Origin: CAZHNW01 sp942491575
GTDB lineage: Bacteria > Spirochaetota > UBA4802 > UBA5550
Direction of reading: 5' to 3'
Assembly (NCBI GenBank): GCA_942491575.1
Contig: CALOBT010000025.1
Coordinates: 372,001 to 436,000 of the forward strand
DNA: 64,000 bases
Made by a program: the position numbers and the translations under genes. Shown here piece by piece: positions 24,878 to 33,637 of the stretch. How positions within the stretch are numbered: the stretch's first letter is position 1; each line of letters opens with the position of its first letter. The notes below the pieces were generated by a model. That model saw nothing but the letters and a program-made list of their open reading frames with translations. It was not told the DNA's origin and did no database searches.

Positions 24878-24889
24878 GTGTCCTTTAAA
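24867..24889 (+). pseudogene. 5' stub (ribosome site and first four codons) of an IS21-split lipoprotein gene
   Basis: AGGAG at 24867-24871, then GTG TCC TTT AAA at 24878-24889. The last six bases, TTTAAA, are the target duplication of IS21 copy 1. The rest of the gene resumes in frame at 27459. Confidence 0.75.
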
Positions 24890-24967
24890 TGCATATTCCG
24901 GTGAAACCTGCCACCTGTTCCGGAGCAAAGTTTACCACTTTCAAAAACTTCTCAGCATGTAAATCTG

Positions 24968-25729
24968 TTATTTTTCAGGTGGCAGGTTTCGTCCAGAATT
25001 ATTTTTTTTTAGCTTCCGCATCGAGCCTCCTTTGAGTTCAATTTTATCAGCATTGTGAATGAATCGGTCGCAAATTGCATCCGCAATTGTCTTATCACCA
25101 ATAATATCATGCCATACAGCTACCGGTATCTGTGATGCTATGATAGTCGATTTGCTCCCATATCGGTCTTCCATCAGTTCAAGGAGAATGAGTCTGCTCT
25201 CTGCATCAAATGGCTTTAATCCAAAATCATCGAGAACCAGGAGGTCCTGTTTTTGAAGTTTTTTCATCTCCTTAAAATATGATCCATCCGCTTTAGCGTA
25301 TTTTAAGTGAGAAAACAGTTTCATGCAATTGAGATAGCGTACCTTGTACCTGTTCATACAGGCATGGTGCCCAATGGCACAGGCAAGAAAACTTTTGCCA
25401 GTGCCTGTAGCTCCGGTGACCAGGATGTTCTCGCCCTTTTTAATCCAATCACACCTGCTAAGAGCAACGACTGTGTTCCTCTCTATGTTCCTGCTTTTCG
25501 AACATTCAACTTCTTCAATCGCAGCCTGGTACCTGAATCCGGCACCGGCTATTAAACGTGATATTTTTCGATTGTATTGGTCTTCCCATTCAGCATCAAT
25601 GAGGTGACCGATGAGCTCTTCGTGGCTTAATGAATCCGCCATTCTGTTTGACCTCAATTCTTCGAACATGCGATGCATGCCATTGAGTTTCAAGTCTTTC
25701 ATCTTTGTCATAGTCTCTGTTGTGTTCAT
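24968..25729 (-). CDS. istB: IS21 transposition helper ATPase
   Basis: 253 residues. An N-terminal helical region is followed by an AAA+ domain with Walker A GATGTGKS (about residue 103), Walker B LLVLDDFGL and the sensor stretch TIIASQIPVAVWH, close to the DnaC/IstB family. It binds target DNA and activates the IstA transposase. The gene lies 8 bases after istA. The C-terminal residues (NNSGRNLPPEK) are encoded by the element's terminal repeat. Identical to the protein at 61349-62110. Confidence 0.93.
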   Translation of the reverse strand: MNTTETMTKMKDLKLNGMHRMFEELRSNRMADSLSHEELIGHLIDAEWEDQYNRKISRLIAGAGFRYQAAIEEVECSKSRNIERNTVVALSRCDWIKKGENILVTGATGTGKSFLACAIGHHACMNRYKVRYLNCMKLFSHLKYAKADGSYFKEMKKLQKQDLLVLDDFGLKPFDAESRLILLELMEDRYGSKSTIIASQIPVAVWHDIIGDKTIADAICDRFIHNADKIELKGGSMRKLKKNNSGRNLPPEK

Positions 25730-25737
25730 AAATTCTC

Positions 25738-27288
25738 CTAATGATAGTATCTGGAACCGCGAATGTTTTCATGATAAGGTGTGTCAGGTGGACTGTCTGA
25801 CACATTGTCATCTTTCACTTCCTCCAGACCGTTGCTTAATATATTCTTAATCACCTTCAGTGATAACGAATCAAGGTATAACGCCCGTTTGCTGGCATTC
25901 TCAAGACGATCCTTTCCATACTCTTTGGAAAGATTAAGTATGCCCAGGCAAGTCTTATAGCCCTGCTCAGGATGTTCCTTTCTGTATAGGATGTGCTCTA
26001 TGACTTCAGTTGTATGTACTCCAACTTTCTGCGCCCAGCTTATGAACTTCTCGGCACTCCAGTCATCCATAAACTTATGGCCGGGAGGCATATGATCCTT
26101 AATGGTTGAGTATGAAAACTTCCTGAAATTGCGTTTATGGGCGGCTATACGGCTATTATTCAGGTATATTTCAACAATTGTGGCGGTATACCGTATTTCG
26201 ACATGTTTGCCACGGTGTTGATAGGGGATGCTATAGTAATGTTGATCTTCTTTGAGGTAAACATGATAATTGAACTGCACTTTGCATCTGGCAAAGTGGC
26301 GAATTGTATAATCCTCTACAGGAAGGTGTATTAGAGCCTCCATATCCGTCTCACGGAATAGCTCCCACCTGCTGACTCCATAGATCTGAAGAGGACGATT
26401 GTTTAACATTTCAAGTTGTTCCCATATTGCCTTGTTAACTTCCTCAAGACTGTGAAAGGTGTGGTCCCTTAGAGGAGCACATATCCTCTGATAAATAATG
26501 CGAACAGCCCCTTCAACCACGGACTTATCTTTTGGCTTATAGGGGCGGGCCGCAAGTATAGTTGTTCCGTAATGACTGGCAAAGTCCTGGTATTCAGGAT
26601 TGATGTCCGGTTCATACCGGTGGGCTTTGGTTACTGCGGACTTGAGACAATCCGGGACAATCGCTCGTGGTACACCACCAATGTACTTCAGCGTATTGAC
26701 CTGTGCTAATATGAAATCATGCTTTTGCTGCGTCCATACCGCTTCAGCATAAATCAATTTGCTGGCCCCCAACGCCGCTACGAATATTTCAGCTGTTCTA
26801 ATTTCTCCTGTTTTAGGATCGATGATATCCATTTTCTTCCCAGCATAATCCACATAAAGCTTGTCTCCAGCCTTGTGTTCAATCCGCATGTATAGTTCCT
26901 GATTATTGTTCCACTGTTGAAAGTGATAACAGAACTGCGAATATCCGTATCCTGCAGGATTCTCTGCTTTATACTCTTCCCATAGCAGCTGACGGGTGAC
27001 TCCAACTCTACTCAGTTCCTTCGCGTAATCAGGAAATTTGTTAAGTAAAAATTCCAGTCGAGGATCTTCTGTCTTTCCTTCTGAAAAACAGGCAGTAAGT
27101 TCTTCATCCGACATCGTCTGGGCTTTTTTATAGGTAATATTGAGAGTTTGACATTGCTCTAAATATTCAGTTAGCACTGGTCTTGATATTGACAGAGCCT
27201 GGGCTGTTTTTCTGAGGCTTAATCCGCATTCCAGATGAAGCCTCAGGGCTTCTCTTACTCGTTTCAATGGTATTCTCCTCTGGGCCAT
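25738..27288 (-). CDS. istA: IS21 transposase
   Basis: 516 residues from the ATG at 27288, preferred over an upstream ATG at 27303 because GAGAGG lies just before it. An N-terminal helix-turn-helix (RLHLECGLSLRKTAQALSIS) is followed by the DDE core with Asp in LYVDYAGKKMD, Asp in IVPDCLKSAV and Glu in DKSVVEGAVR. A C-terminal beta domain binds the ends. It catalyses cut-and-paste or copy-out transposition with IstB. Identical to the copy at 59790-61340. Confidence 0.93.
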   Translation of the reverse strand: MAQRRIPLKRVREALRLHLECGLSLRKTAQALSISRPVLTEYLEQCQTLNITYKKAQTMSDEELTACFSEGKTEDPRLEFLLNKFPDYAKELSRVGVTRQLLWEEYKAENPAGYGYSQFCYHFQQWNNNQELYMRIEHKAGDKLYVDYAGKKMDIIDPKTGEIRTAEIFVAALGASKLIYAEAVWTQQKHDFILAQVNTLKYIGGVPRAIVPDCLKSAVTKAHRYEPDINPEYQDFASHYGTTILAARPYKPKDKSVVEGAVRIIYQRICAPLRDHTFHSLEEVNKAIWEQLEMLNNRPLQIYGVSRWELFRETDMEALIHLPVEDYTIRHFARCKVQFNYHVYLKEDQHYYSIPYQHRGKHVEIRYTATIVEIYLNNSRIAAHKRNFRKFSYSTIKDHMPPGHKFMDDWSAEKFISWAQKVGVHTTEVIEHILYRKEHPEQGYKTCLGILNLSKEYGKDRLENASKRALYLDSLSLKVIKNILSNGLEEVKDDNVSDSPPDTPYHENIRGSRYYH

Positions 27289-27458
27289 TATTCCTCTCCA
27301 CATTCAATATTTCTGTGGCGATTATCTGGCCTGTAGTGGTTTTGAGAAGAATTTTAGGTGGCAGGTTTGCTCCGGAATAACCGGCAGGTTTCGGCCGGAA
27401 TAGGTGGCAGGTTTAAAACGGAATCAGTGGCAGGTTTGAGCCGGAATATGCATTTAAA

Positions 27459-28292
27459 AGATTTACAATTATAAATCTGCTGTTATTTACTGTTTTTTTA
27501 GGTTGTGACACCAGTCAAGAGATAGCTGGCGATGGCGGAGTAGTTTCTATTAGACTTCCGGGTGAAAGCGATACTCGTTCTTCTTTCTCCCGAAGCACCA
27601 TCAATGCCCTTCAGGAAGGTATCATCAGTAGTTCTGTCTTTTATCATACGGCTTCTGATATAAGCTATTTTAAAGTTGTTATCAATGGAGTTGATATTGT
27701 ATGCAACGAAGAAAAAAGAGGAAATCCAGGAGACAATGTCCTTTTTGAAGATTTGTTTCAGGGAACATATACTATAACCATAACCGCCTACAAAAGTGTT
27801 GCCGGAAGTGACGACCTCGCCATATTTGGCGGCACCAATAATAATGTAGCAGTATTGCCAAGACAGACAACTCCTGCCACAGTGGTCCTGCGCGATCTCA
27901 TCGGCGACTTCGGCCAGACAGACTCTGTTCCCTGGCGTCCCACTTTTCTGACTTTATCTACCCCGAGCGCAACAGAAGTAACACTAACCTGGGAAGATAA
28001 TTCTTTTATAGAAACGGGATTTAAAGTATATAAAAAAAGAAAAAGCGATTCAGATTACACACTATTGGCTGACCTTGGAGCTGACAGCACCAGTTATACT
28101 GATGTAGCATATGATTCAACAAATGATCCGGTTTGGTATAGAGTATGCGCCTGTAATGCTGTTGGTGATTCAGATTATATAACAGGGCATATGCCTATCA
28201 GCAGGGTGGTAGTCTTTTGCGAAGACGGACACCCACAATACCCCTGTGGGACCACAGAATATAAATTCGATGAAACACATTTTGAAAACTAA
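27459..28292 (+). pseudogene. 3' part of an FN3-domain lipoprotein gene split by IS21
   Basis: 277 codons in frame with the stub at 24878. Joining them across one TTTAAA gives a 281-residue protein starting MSFKRFTIINLLLFTVFLGC, a textbook lipoprotein signal. The mature part has a beta-sandwich region (YTITITAYKSV) and a fibronectin type III-like domain (ATEVTLTWEDN to WYRVCACNAVG). It may be expressed only if an internal start such as the TTG at 27753 is used, and it would then lack the signal. It is followed by the exported protein at 28329. Role unknown; perhaps surface binding. Confidence 0.8.
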
Positions 28293-28328
28293 GTCACACT
28301 ACAATATATTTTACAGGAGTAAATAATC

Positions 28329-29249
28329 ATGCAGGTTAACATTAACTTAAATATCGATGACAGAATTGTGAACTTCTTTAAGAAAACTTTCAGTAAAAAA
28401 AGAAGTTTTGCAATCCTTATTGTTGCTCTTATTTTTGGTGGCGCTGCACTCTACGCAGCAACTACCTCGCCATGGACGGATTTCCAGCCAGGCCAGGCTA
28501 TATCTGCCAGTGAATTCAATCAAAGATTTAATCAAATTGCAAAGCATTACAAAGAAGATATTGCAGTAACCCTTGGAAGTGGTGGAGATTTTGTTGATTT
28601 CGATGAGCTGAAAGCATGGTTAGCAAGGAGTACATTCAATCCGGATATGTGGCTTACTATTAAACTAGTATCCGATCAAAATGGATATCTTGGTTTGAAA
28701 GGTATGCAAAATAACATTTCAATTGACCTTAACGGATATAATATCACTTCCACTGTTGGAGGGGTACTCTCCTTTTATGGGTGCAGATATGTAGTCATAG
28801 CAAACTACAACGCTTCTTCTACTTCAGTATTAACACAAGGATCAGAGTGGGGATCTTGTATTTATTCTTCTTCCAACAGTTATGTAGTTGTCGGGAACGG
28901 TAAAGCCGGAGATATCGTATTATCTTCAACCGCACCTCGATATAGAGCTATACATGCCAGCAATGGTGGTCATATTTTAGTTAATCCATCAGGCACCGGA
29001 GCAATTACAATTAATGATATTTATAAATCAGCATCAGGAGGAGCTGGATTATTCACCCGAATGGGGAAAATCGAGGTAGTCGCAGGTTCTGGTTGTGTGG
29101 TAATCAATAACGGTAGTAGTGGTATAGGCGTACAGGCTGATAGAGGGTCTAATATTTTTATATTCTCTACAATAAACATAACAGGTTCAGGGGATGATTA
29201 TAGCCCTAACAGAGGAACTGTCGGTAATTCTAATGCTTATATCAACTAA
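28329..29249 (+). CDS. secreted beta-solenoid-like protein of unknown function
   Basis: 306 residues. After a basic start (residues 1-35) there is a single hydrophobic segment (FAILIVALIFGGAALYAAT), then a region common in phage-tail-like and surface proteins (SASEFNQRFNQIAKHY). The rest is rich in Gly, Ser, Asn and alternating beta strands (IDLNGYNITSTVGG, VVGNGKAGDIVLSS), which suggests a parallel beta-helix. It lies 36 bases after the FN3 lipoprotein gene and is likely co-transcribed, with AGGAG upstream. A surface or secreted partner of the lipoprotein is an inference. Confidence 0.6.
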   Translation: MQVNINLNIDDRIVNFFKKTFSKKRSFAILIVALIFGGAALYAATTSPWTDFQPGQAISASEFNQRFNQIAKHYKEDIAVTLGSGGDFVDFDELKAWLARSTFNPDMWLTIKLVSDQNGYLGLKGMQNNISIDLNGYNITSTVGGVLSFYGCRYVVIANYNASSTSVLTQGSEWGSCIYSSSNSYVVVGNGKAGDIVLSSTAPRYRAIHASNGGHILVNPSGTGAITINDIYKSASGGAGLFTRMGKIEVVAGSGCVVINNGSSGIGVQADRGSNIFIFSTINITGSGDDYSPNRGTVGNSNAYIN

Positions 29250-29266
29250 TGAAGTGTCCTATGTAA

Positions 29267-29310
29267 GCTTTAATAACTATATCTTCTAATAAAGATATAG
29301 TTATTAAAGC
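29267..29310. terminator. 19-bp perfect palindromic hairpin between convergent genes
   Basis: Left arm GCTTTAATAACTATATCTT (29267-29285), loop CTAATA, and a right arm (29292-29310) that is its exact reverse complement. It is the bidirectional stop between the plus-strand solenoid gene and the minus-strand phage lysis operon, and marks the left edge of the recognisable prophage. Confidence 0.7.
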
Positions 29311-29319
29311 AATGTTAAG

Positions 29320-29634
29320 TTATTCAAGCTTATCCCAGCAGGCCTGCCAGTTCATACTAACAGGCCTTTTCAATTTATTATTACAATAATTCATACGGTT
29401 AATTCTTCTCAATTCGTTTAAGTCCTCATAACACCCCTTTATCAGCAATGAACAAGAAGATTTATCATGATTCTTTTGATTTCGATATAGACAGTCCCGA
29501 GCAAGAAAACATGAAACACTCTCATCCTCTATTTTTTTTGGAGCGGACATACAACCGAAAGCAAGAAAGAGAGAACTGCCCCAGAATATTACCAAAACCA
29601 TTAACATTATTGACAGCAATATTTGTTTTTTCAT
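29320..29634 (-). CDS. cysteine-rich lipoprotein of the phage lysis module
   Basis: 104 residues from the ATG at 29634, chosen because AAGGAG lies 7 bases upstream. A signal with a long hydrophobic core ends at LAFGC. The mature part has repeated cysteines (VSCFLARDC, SSCSLLIKGC, NYC, QACWDKLE). Its position at the end of the lysis operon and its lipidation would suit an outer-membrane spanin, though spanins are not usually this cysteine-rich. The remnant module at 12.3 kb has a different gene here. Confidence 0.55.
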   Translation of the reverse strand: MKKQILLSIMLMVLVIFWGSSLFLAFGCMSAPKKIEDESVSCFLARDCLYRNQKNHDKSSCSLLIKGCYEDLNELRRINRMNYCNNKLKRPVSMNWQACWDKLE

Positions 29635-29635
29635 A

Positions 29636-29842
29636 TTATTTCTCCTTACCATGATGATACTTCACATCTGCCGGCTTGCTGCTGCAGCTCAAAGGCCCCT
29701 TCTTGAATTCACAGGAAAAAGAAAGAATCATATAAGCCCCGATCAGCACTATCCCAAGCCCGGAGAGAAATGTCTTCCTCCCCATAGTCACCGGACCGAT
29801 CTTCACCAACTTCGTTTTATCTACTGCCTTTCTCGCACTCAC
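29636..29842 (-). CDS. small phage membrane protein of the lysis module, copy B
   Basis: 68 residues from the GTG at 29842, which overlaps the endolysin stop as GTGA. The basic start SARKAVDKTKLVKIGP is followed by one transmembrane helix and a Cys/Ser-rich tail. It is near-identical to the protein at 12762-12968. It may be a second holin component or an antiholin. The start is chosen by coupling to the upstream gene and by the duplicated copy, which has ATG at the same place. Confidence 0.6.
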   Translation of the reverse strand: MSARKAVDKTKLVKIGPVTMGRKTFLSGLGIVLIGAYMILSFSCEFKKGPLSCSSKPADVKYHHGKEK

Positions 29843-30288
29843 GCGGCCACCTCCGGAATAACAGAATGTATCAGCGGCGTGGGATCCACACGCCGCCACT
29901 TAGAATCAAAAGCCCCCAGGTGAAGATGAGCACCGTATGAAATGCCGGCATCAGCATACTTCCCGATGACCTGCCCTTCCCTTACTTCCTCATTGACAGA
30001 AAGATAATTCTCTCCCAGATGCAAGTACCTGAAATAATAGAAATCCCCGCCGATCTCATGCTTGATAATCACATAATTGCCGGCAGAGTGTTTCTTCGAA
30101 CTCCAGCGCAGTTCGTCGGCGTAATCATCCATGTCATAGATCACAATCCCATCAGAGATTGCCATCACCCGGGAATCTCTCTCTCCGGAGATGAAATCAA
30201 TACCGTTATGAAACTGTCTTTTCCCCTGCAGCATCCTCGGCCCGTAAGGGCTGGTAATTACTGGATTATTAACCGGTGAAATCATCAT
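29839..30288 (-). CDS. M23-type phage endolysin (peptidoglycan endopeptidase)
   Basis: 149 residues. It has the LytM/M23 fold with zinc-site residues in QFHNGIDFISG (His and Asp) and the GAHLHLGAF motif near the C-terminus, plus the intervening VGQVIGKY-like strand (REGQVIGKYADAG). It cleaves peptide crosslinks in peptidoglycan at the end of the phage cycle. There is no signal peptide, so it needs the upstream holin-like protein. GGAGG overlaps the end of that gene; the start is ATG 30288 or 30285. This is the intact counterpart of the pseudogene at 12965-13412. Confidence 0.82.
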   Translation of the reverse strand: MMISPVNNPVITSPYGPRMLQGKRQFHNGIDFISGERDSRVMAISDGIVIYDMDDYADELRWSSKKHSAGNYVIIKHEIGGDFYYFRYLHLGENYLSVNEEVREGQVIGKYADAGISYGAHLHLGAFDSKWRRVDPTPLIHSVIPEVAA

Positions 30289-30494
30289 TTGCCTCCGTGG
30301 TTTTTATCATGTTCTTTTATAATCCATTCCAGGTTTGTTTTAGTTTCCCGCATGATGCGGATCTCCTGGAAGATTTCTTTAAACTTCTCATCGTACTGAC
30401 GTATCAGACGAACAATAAGATAGATGCAGATCCCGCCAGCAAGAGCAGCACCGCTGATGAAAGCCGCAATAGTTGGATAGTTCGTTTTGTGCAT
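30285..30494 (-). CDS. holin-like small membrane protein, copy B
   Basis: 69 residues with one transmembrane helix (IAAFISGAALAGGICIYLIV) followed by an amphipathic charged tail (EKFKEIFQEIRIMRETKTNL). It directly precedes and overlaps the endolysin gene (AAATGATG junction). Nearly identical to 13412-13621. A holin or holin accessory role is inferred from position and topology. Confidence 0.65.
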   Translation of the reverse strand: MHKTNYPTIAAFISGAALAGGICIYLIVRLIRQYDEKFKEIFQEIRIMRETKTNLEWIIKEHDKNHGGK

Positions 30495-30498
30495 TCCA

Positions 30499-30744
30499 TT
30501 ATTCCTCCGGAGCCGTGGGTGGTTCTAGGCCAAATATTTGGGCTATTTTATCTCCCTTTACATTGTAATACGTGTCAGTATCTTTATGGAGTTCATCGAA
30601 AATACTGTGTATCAGTTTTGGGTCTCCGTATGGATCGTCTAGCCTGGCATTAAAGTGACATGGCTCCCCTGCCTCGTCGGTAAACTCCTTGCTTATTGCG
30701 GTTACTTCTTCTAAATTTTCTGATAGCTCTATGCTTATAATCAT
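30499..30744 (-). CDS. small acidic phage protein between fibre and lysis genes
   Basis: 81 residues from the ATG at 30744 (GGAG 9 bases upstream). Acidic, no membrane segment; it ends KGDKIAQIFGLEPPTAPEE. Short genes at this spot are often fibre-assembly chaperones, but no family is recognised. The remnant module at 13.7 kb has an unrelated frame in the same slot. Confidence 0.55.
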   Translation of the reverse strand: MIISIELSENLEEVTAISKEFTDEAGEPCHFNARLDDPYGDPKLIHSIFDELHKDTDTYYNVKGDKIAQIFGLEPPTAPEE

Positions 30745-30761
30745 AGTTATTTTTCTCCTTT

Positions 30762-31805
30762 TTAGGCTACTCTTTGAAATATCTGGTAATTGGTAGTAGT
30801 GGTACCCCTGCACCTCCAAGTTCCGCTCAAAGCACTTGTACCCGGCACCTTTTGGTATTTATACGCCTGATCAACATCTAAATATATGGTGTCTGACGCA
30901 TTCCGATTAGAATAGCCATCATTAGAAGCATCTACAGCAACTATTGTACCAATTGGAAAATTCGTATTATTTGTAGTTGACCCAGTGTAAGGAAGTGGAG
31001 CATAGCTATGAGTATGGCTTGTATTTGCTTTTCCTGAAAGCAGTGAAACTATTTCTGATTCGGTGTAATATCTGCTATCATGAGTATGGGCATTAAATGC
31101 TGCTTCGTGGTCATAGGCCCAGTTTGAAGAGATGCCCTTGATGGTTTCCCCATCTGTGGGCGTGTCTACTATCTGTGCTAGTCCCGCAATGACATTATTG
31201 ATTAACTGAGTTATTTTATCAGCAGAGAATAAGTAAGTGGTGTCTCCTGCTCCTGCGCTGTCATTTATCAATCGATGTTTGGTGCCATCGTTGATATGAG
31301 TAAGAATTGCTGGATCCTTTGGTTCATAGAGATCTGATAAAATTACATTACCTGTCCGACCGTCAACACTCAGGGCTGCACCATCAGGAGTAAGAGATAT
31401 CTGCCAGTCACTCATCGAGGCATTGGCATCATTCAAAGCAAAATATGATACACCCTCATCAGTTCGGATGCAAATATCTCCTTCTTGAACAACAAGGGTC
31501 AGTTGTTCCGTCTCTGATGATACAACATGTATATCAACCATGGCCCTGGCTGGAATTTGGCTGGTGGGAATTAAATTATTACTATCGGTGACAACTACAC
31601 CATCGGCTTGGCCTCTGCTATCATAAAAGGCTTTTAGAATTGGCAGATGTACTACCCAGTCTGAATCGTCTCCGATAATTTTAAGGGCGTCAAAACGTAC
31701 CAGTCCTTCGAGGATATCGAGGATCCACCTCTGCAGGGTATTTGGATCTGCTGCAGCGATATTGTCTATGCCGTCAGTTCTTGTCGGTATTCGTGATTCT
31801 GCCAT
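30762..31805 (-). CDS. phage tail fibre / receptor-binding protein
   Basis: 347 residues. The N-terminal part resembles tail-attached fibre shafts (LQRWILDILEGLVRFDALKI). The middle has LSVDGRTGNVILSDLYEPKD, a common fibre repeat start. The C-terminal third carries HTHDSRYYTESEI and TSHTHSYAPL, the HxH metal-binding type seen in trimeric phage fibres. It ends in an aromatic tip domain. It is the last tail gene before lysis, and its start overlaps the stop of the upstream gene at 31805. It probably decides host range. Confidence 0.78.
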   Translation of the reverse strand: MAESRIPTRTDGIDNIAAADPNTLQRWILDILEGLVRFDALKIIGDDSDWVVHLPILKAFYDSRGQADGVVVTDSNNLIPTSQIPARAMVDIHVVSSETEQLTLVVQEGDICIRTDEGVSYFALNDANASMSDWQISLTPDGAALSVDGRTGNVILSDLYEPKDPAILTHINDGTKHRLINDSAGAGDTTYLFSADKITQLINNVIAGLAQIVDTPTDGETIKGISSNWAYDHEAAFNAHTHDSRYYTESEIVSLLSGKANTSHTHSYAPLPYTGSTTNNTNFPIGTIVAVDASNDGYSNRNASDTIYLDVDQAYKYQKVPGTSALSGTWRCRGTTTTNYQIFQRVA

Positions 31806-33637
31806 TAACGTATCTCCAGTAATTGAAAATTGTCAGGATCATCCCAGGTCAGTGATGAGAATATCACCCGGAATTGAAAATAATTGAAGGGCGTGACATC
31901 CAGTGCCCCCTCCCCGTTGACTTTGATGTCAGAGGACCAGCTTGACCAGGTGATGTTATCAGTTGATGACCGGTACCCAATGGTGAGGCGTCCCTCTCCG
32001 GTGTACCGGAGCAGGGAATAATCTATGAGTTTATAGATCGGGCTTTCGTAATAGGCGGTGAGTCCATAATAATCGAGACCGTATATCCCAGCGCCATAAA
32101 GAACCTCTGAGGAAGGTGGACTGCCCTTTTCTGAGTTTGGCAAATCTAAAGAGATGCCCGTCCAAACATCACCGGATAAATAATACCTGTTTTCATATGC
32201 GTTGAGAATGAGAAGACCTTCGAAAACATTAGAAAATGCTGAAGGATTAAGAGATGCATCAATTGCCCTGGTCTTATACCAATACCGCAGTCTCGGCTGC
32301 AGTCCGGTAACATCGACAAAATGGAATCCGTCATCAGTGATACCGGGATCCTTGATTTCCAGGTGACTGATCCCCTGGTCTGAGAATGAGGTATTCCATG
32401 ATCCGGCAGAGTTTGTGAAATACATCTCGTAACTCTCCGCGTCCTGGCATTTGGTAAAAAGGATCCTCCAGGATGTGGAAGAGAGATAGATGACCGAAAT
32501 GATGGCCGGTGTTTCAGGAGGATCAATATCAACTGAATATTTTCGCACCGGCAGGTTTCGAAAGATCCCTGTCAGGGTTACCTCGTGTCTTGCCGGATTA
32601 TATAAATGACCGGTGATGAGAATCGGCTCCCGGATAAAGGTCCGAAAATTAAGGTCAACCTGAGTCCCCGGGATTACTTCCAGCTCCTCACCAATTGTAA
32701 ACTCCCCCACCAGTCCCGGTTCGCTCCAACGTTCCAGTGCTGTTGATACAACCCATGCCGCACCCGTGGCGTTGTTTATGATGATAGGATATTCTTCCGG
32801 ATTCGTTCCGTTGTCTACGTCAGGGATGTTCCAGGTTTTGCGGGGGTATCCCTTGTTTAAGCCGGTATCATTGCTTTCAGTTATTTTGGAAAGGGTCACC
32901 GCTCCGCTGGATGGCTTGTACCGGACATGGCATTCCGTATATATTTCATTGGAATCATAATGGTGTCGGTACGATCCCGGAGTGAGGTTTCTCTCCTCGA
33001 TGAGTGTCCCCTGGCCGCCTTTGAATGGTTCATACTGCAGGGCATAAATAGTATTATTCCGGAGATAGATAGAAGAATGACTGATCCGGCAGAGTTCCTC
33101 TATCACCTGGAGACAGTTCTGATTCTTTTCATGGGTAAAGTTAATATCCACGGTAATGCTGTGACTGTCCTGATACCCGATTGTATAATTGAAGGTGTAT
33201 TTATTTATCCAGTAGGCATCGATATTGACCAGGTCCTCGCTGGTTATGATATCCTCGATTGCCGCCATGGGAGTGATCTCATTGGCAGAATAATTACAGG
33301 TTGTATCAACGGCGTCTTTCAGCCAATTGGTACTCTCAATCTCCAGTGACTGCTCGCCGTCATTGACTTTAATCGACTTGATCCGCCCCACCCATGTGAG
33401 GATCCCCAGATCAGTATCATATATTGTGACCGGTGCATTGTACCAGCTTACACCATAGAAAAGAGAACCAGCAGTCTGGTCGTCGTATTTTGACCTGTCT
33501 GTATTATCCAGGCGAATAGTCGTCTTTGCGGCAATCAGGTCCTGTCCGTTAAAGTTGACCTTCTGCTCGATACTGTTTTTCTTAATCACATCAGCAGTTG
33601 AAATTTTGGTATTATTTACAATGTAGATTAGTGCCAT
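31805..33637 (-). CDS. phage tail-tip/baseplate protein with an FN3 domain
   Basis: 610 residues. The N-terminal half (to about residue 370) looks like a tail hub or distal tail protein, with TTIRLDNTDRSKYDD and LEIESTNWLKDAVD. A fibronectin III-like module follows (PAIISVIYLSSTSWRILFTK to LRYWYKTRAIDASLNPS), then a beta-rich C-terminal domain. It lies between the solenoid spike protein and the fibre, with overlapping start and stop on both sides, so it is expressed from the tail operon. The exact role (hub or fibre adaptor) is inferred from order. Confidence 0.62.
   Translation of the reverse strand: MALIYIVNNTKISTADVIKKNSIEQKVNFNGQDLIAAKTTIRLDNTDRSKYDDQTAGSLFYGVSWYNAPVTIYDTDLGILTWVGRIKSIKVNDGEQSLEIESTNWLKDAVDTTCNYSANEITPMAAIEDIITSEDLVNIDAYWINKYTFNYTIGYQDSHSITVDINFTHEKNQNCLQVIEELCRISHSSIYLRNNTIYALQYEPFKGGQGTLIEERNLTPGSYRHHYDSNEIYTECHVRYKPSSGAVTLSKITESNDTGLNKGYPRKTWNIPDVDNGTNPEEYPIIINNATGAAWVVSTALERWSEPGLVGEFTIGEELEVIPGTQVDLNFRTFIREPILITGHLYNPARHEVTLTGIFRNLPVRKYSVDIDPPETPAIISVIYLSSTSWRILFTKCQDAESYEMYFTNSAGSWNTSFSDQGISHLEIKDPGITDDGFHFVDVTGLQPRLRYWYKTRAIDASLNPSAFSNVFEGLLILNAYENRYYLSGDVWTGISLDLPNSEKGSPPSSEVLYGAGIYGLDYYGLTAYYESPIYKLIDYSLLRYTGEGRLTIGYRSSTDNITWSSWSSDIKVNGEGALDVTPFNYFQFRVIFSSLTWDDPDNFQLLEIR

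Larger units (their letters stand above)
24890..27452 (-). mobile_element. IS21-family insertion sequence, copy 1
   Basis: 2563 bp bounded by TGCATATTCCGG and CCGGAATATGCA. Multiple internal terminal repeats of GTGGCAGGTTT occur, four of them at the istA side. A 6-bp direct duplication TTTAAA is present at 24884-24889 and 27453-27458. It contains istA and istB on the minus strand. It has the same length and identical proteins as copy 2 at 59626-62188, in opposite orientation, so both are probably recent and active insertions. Confidence 0.93.
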
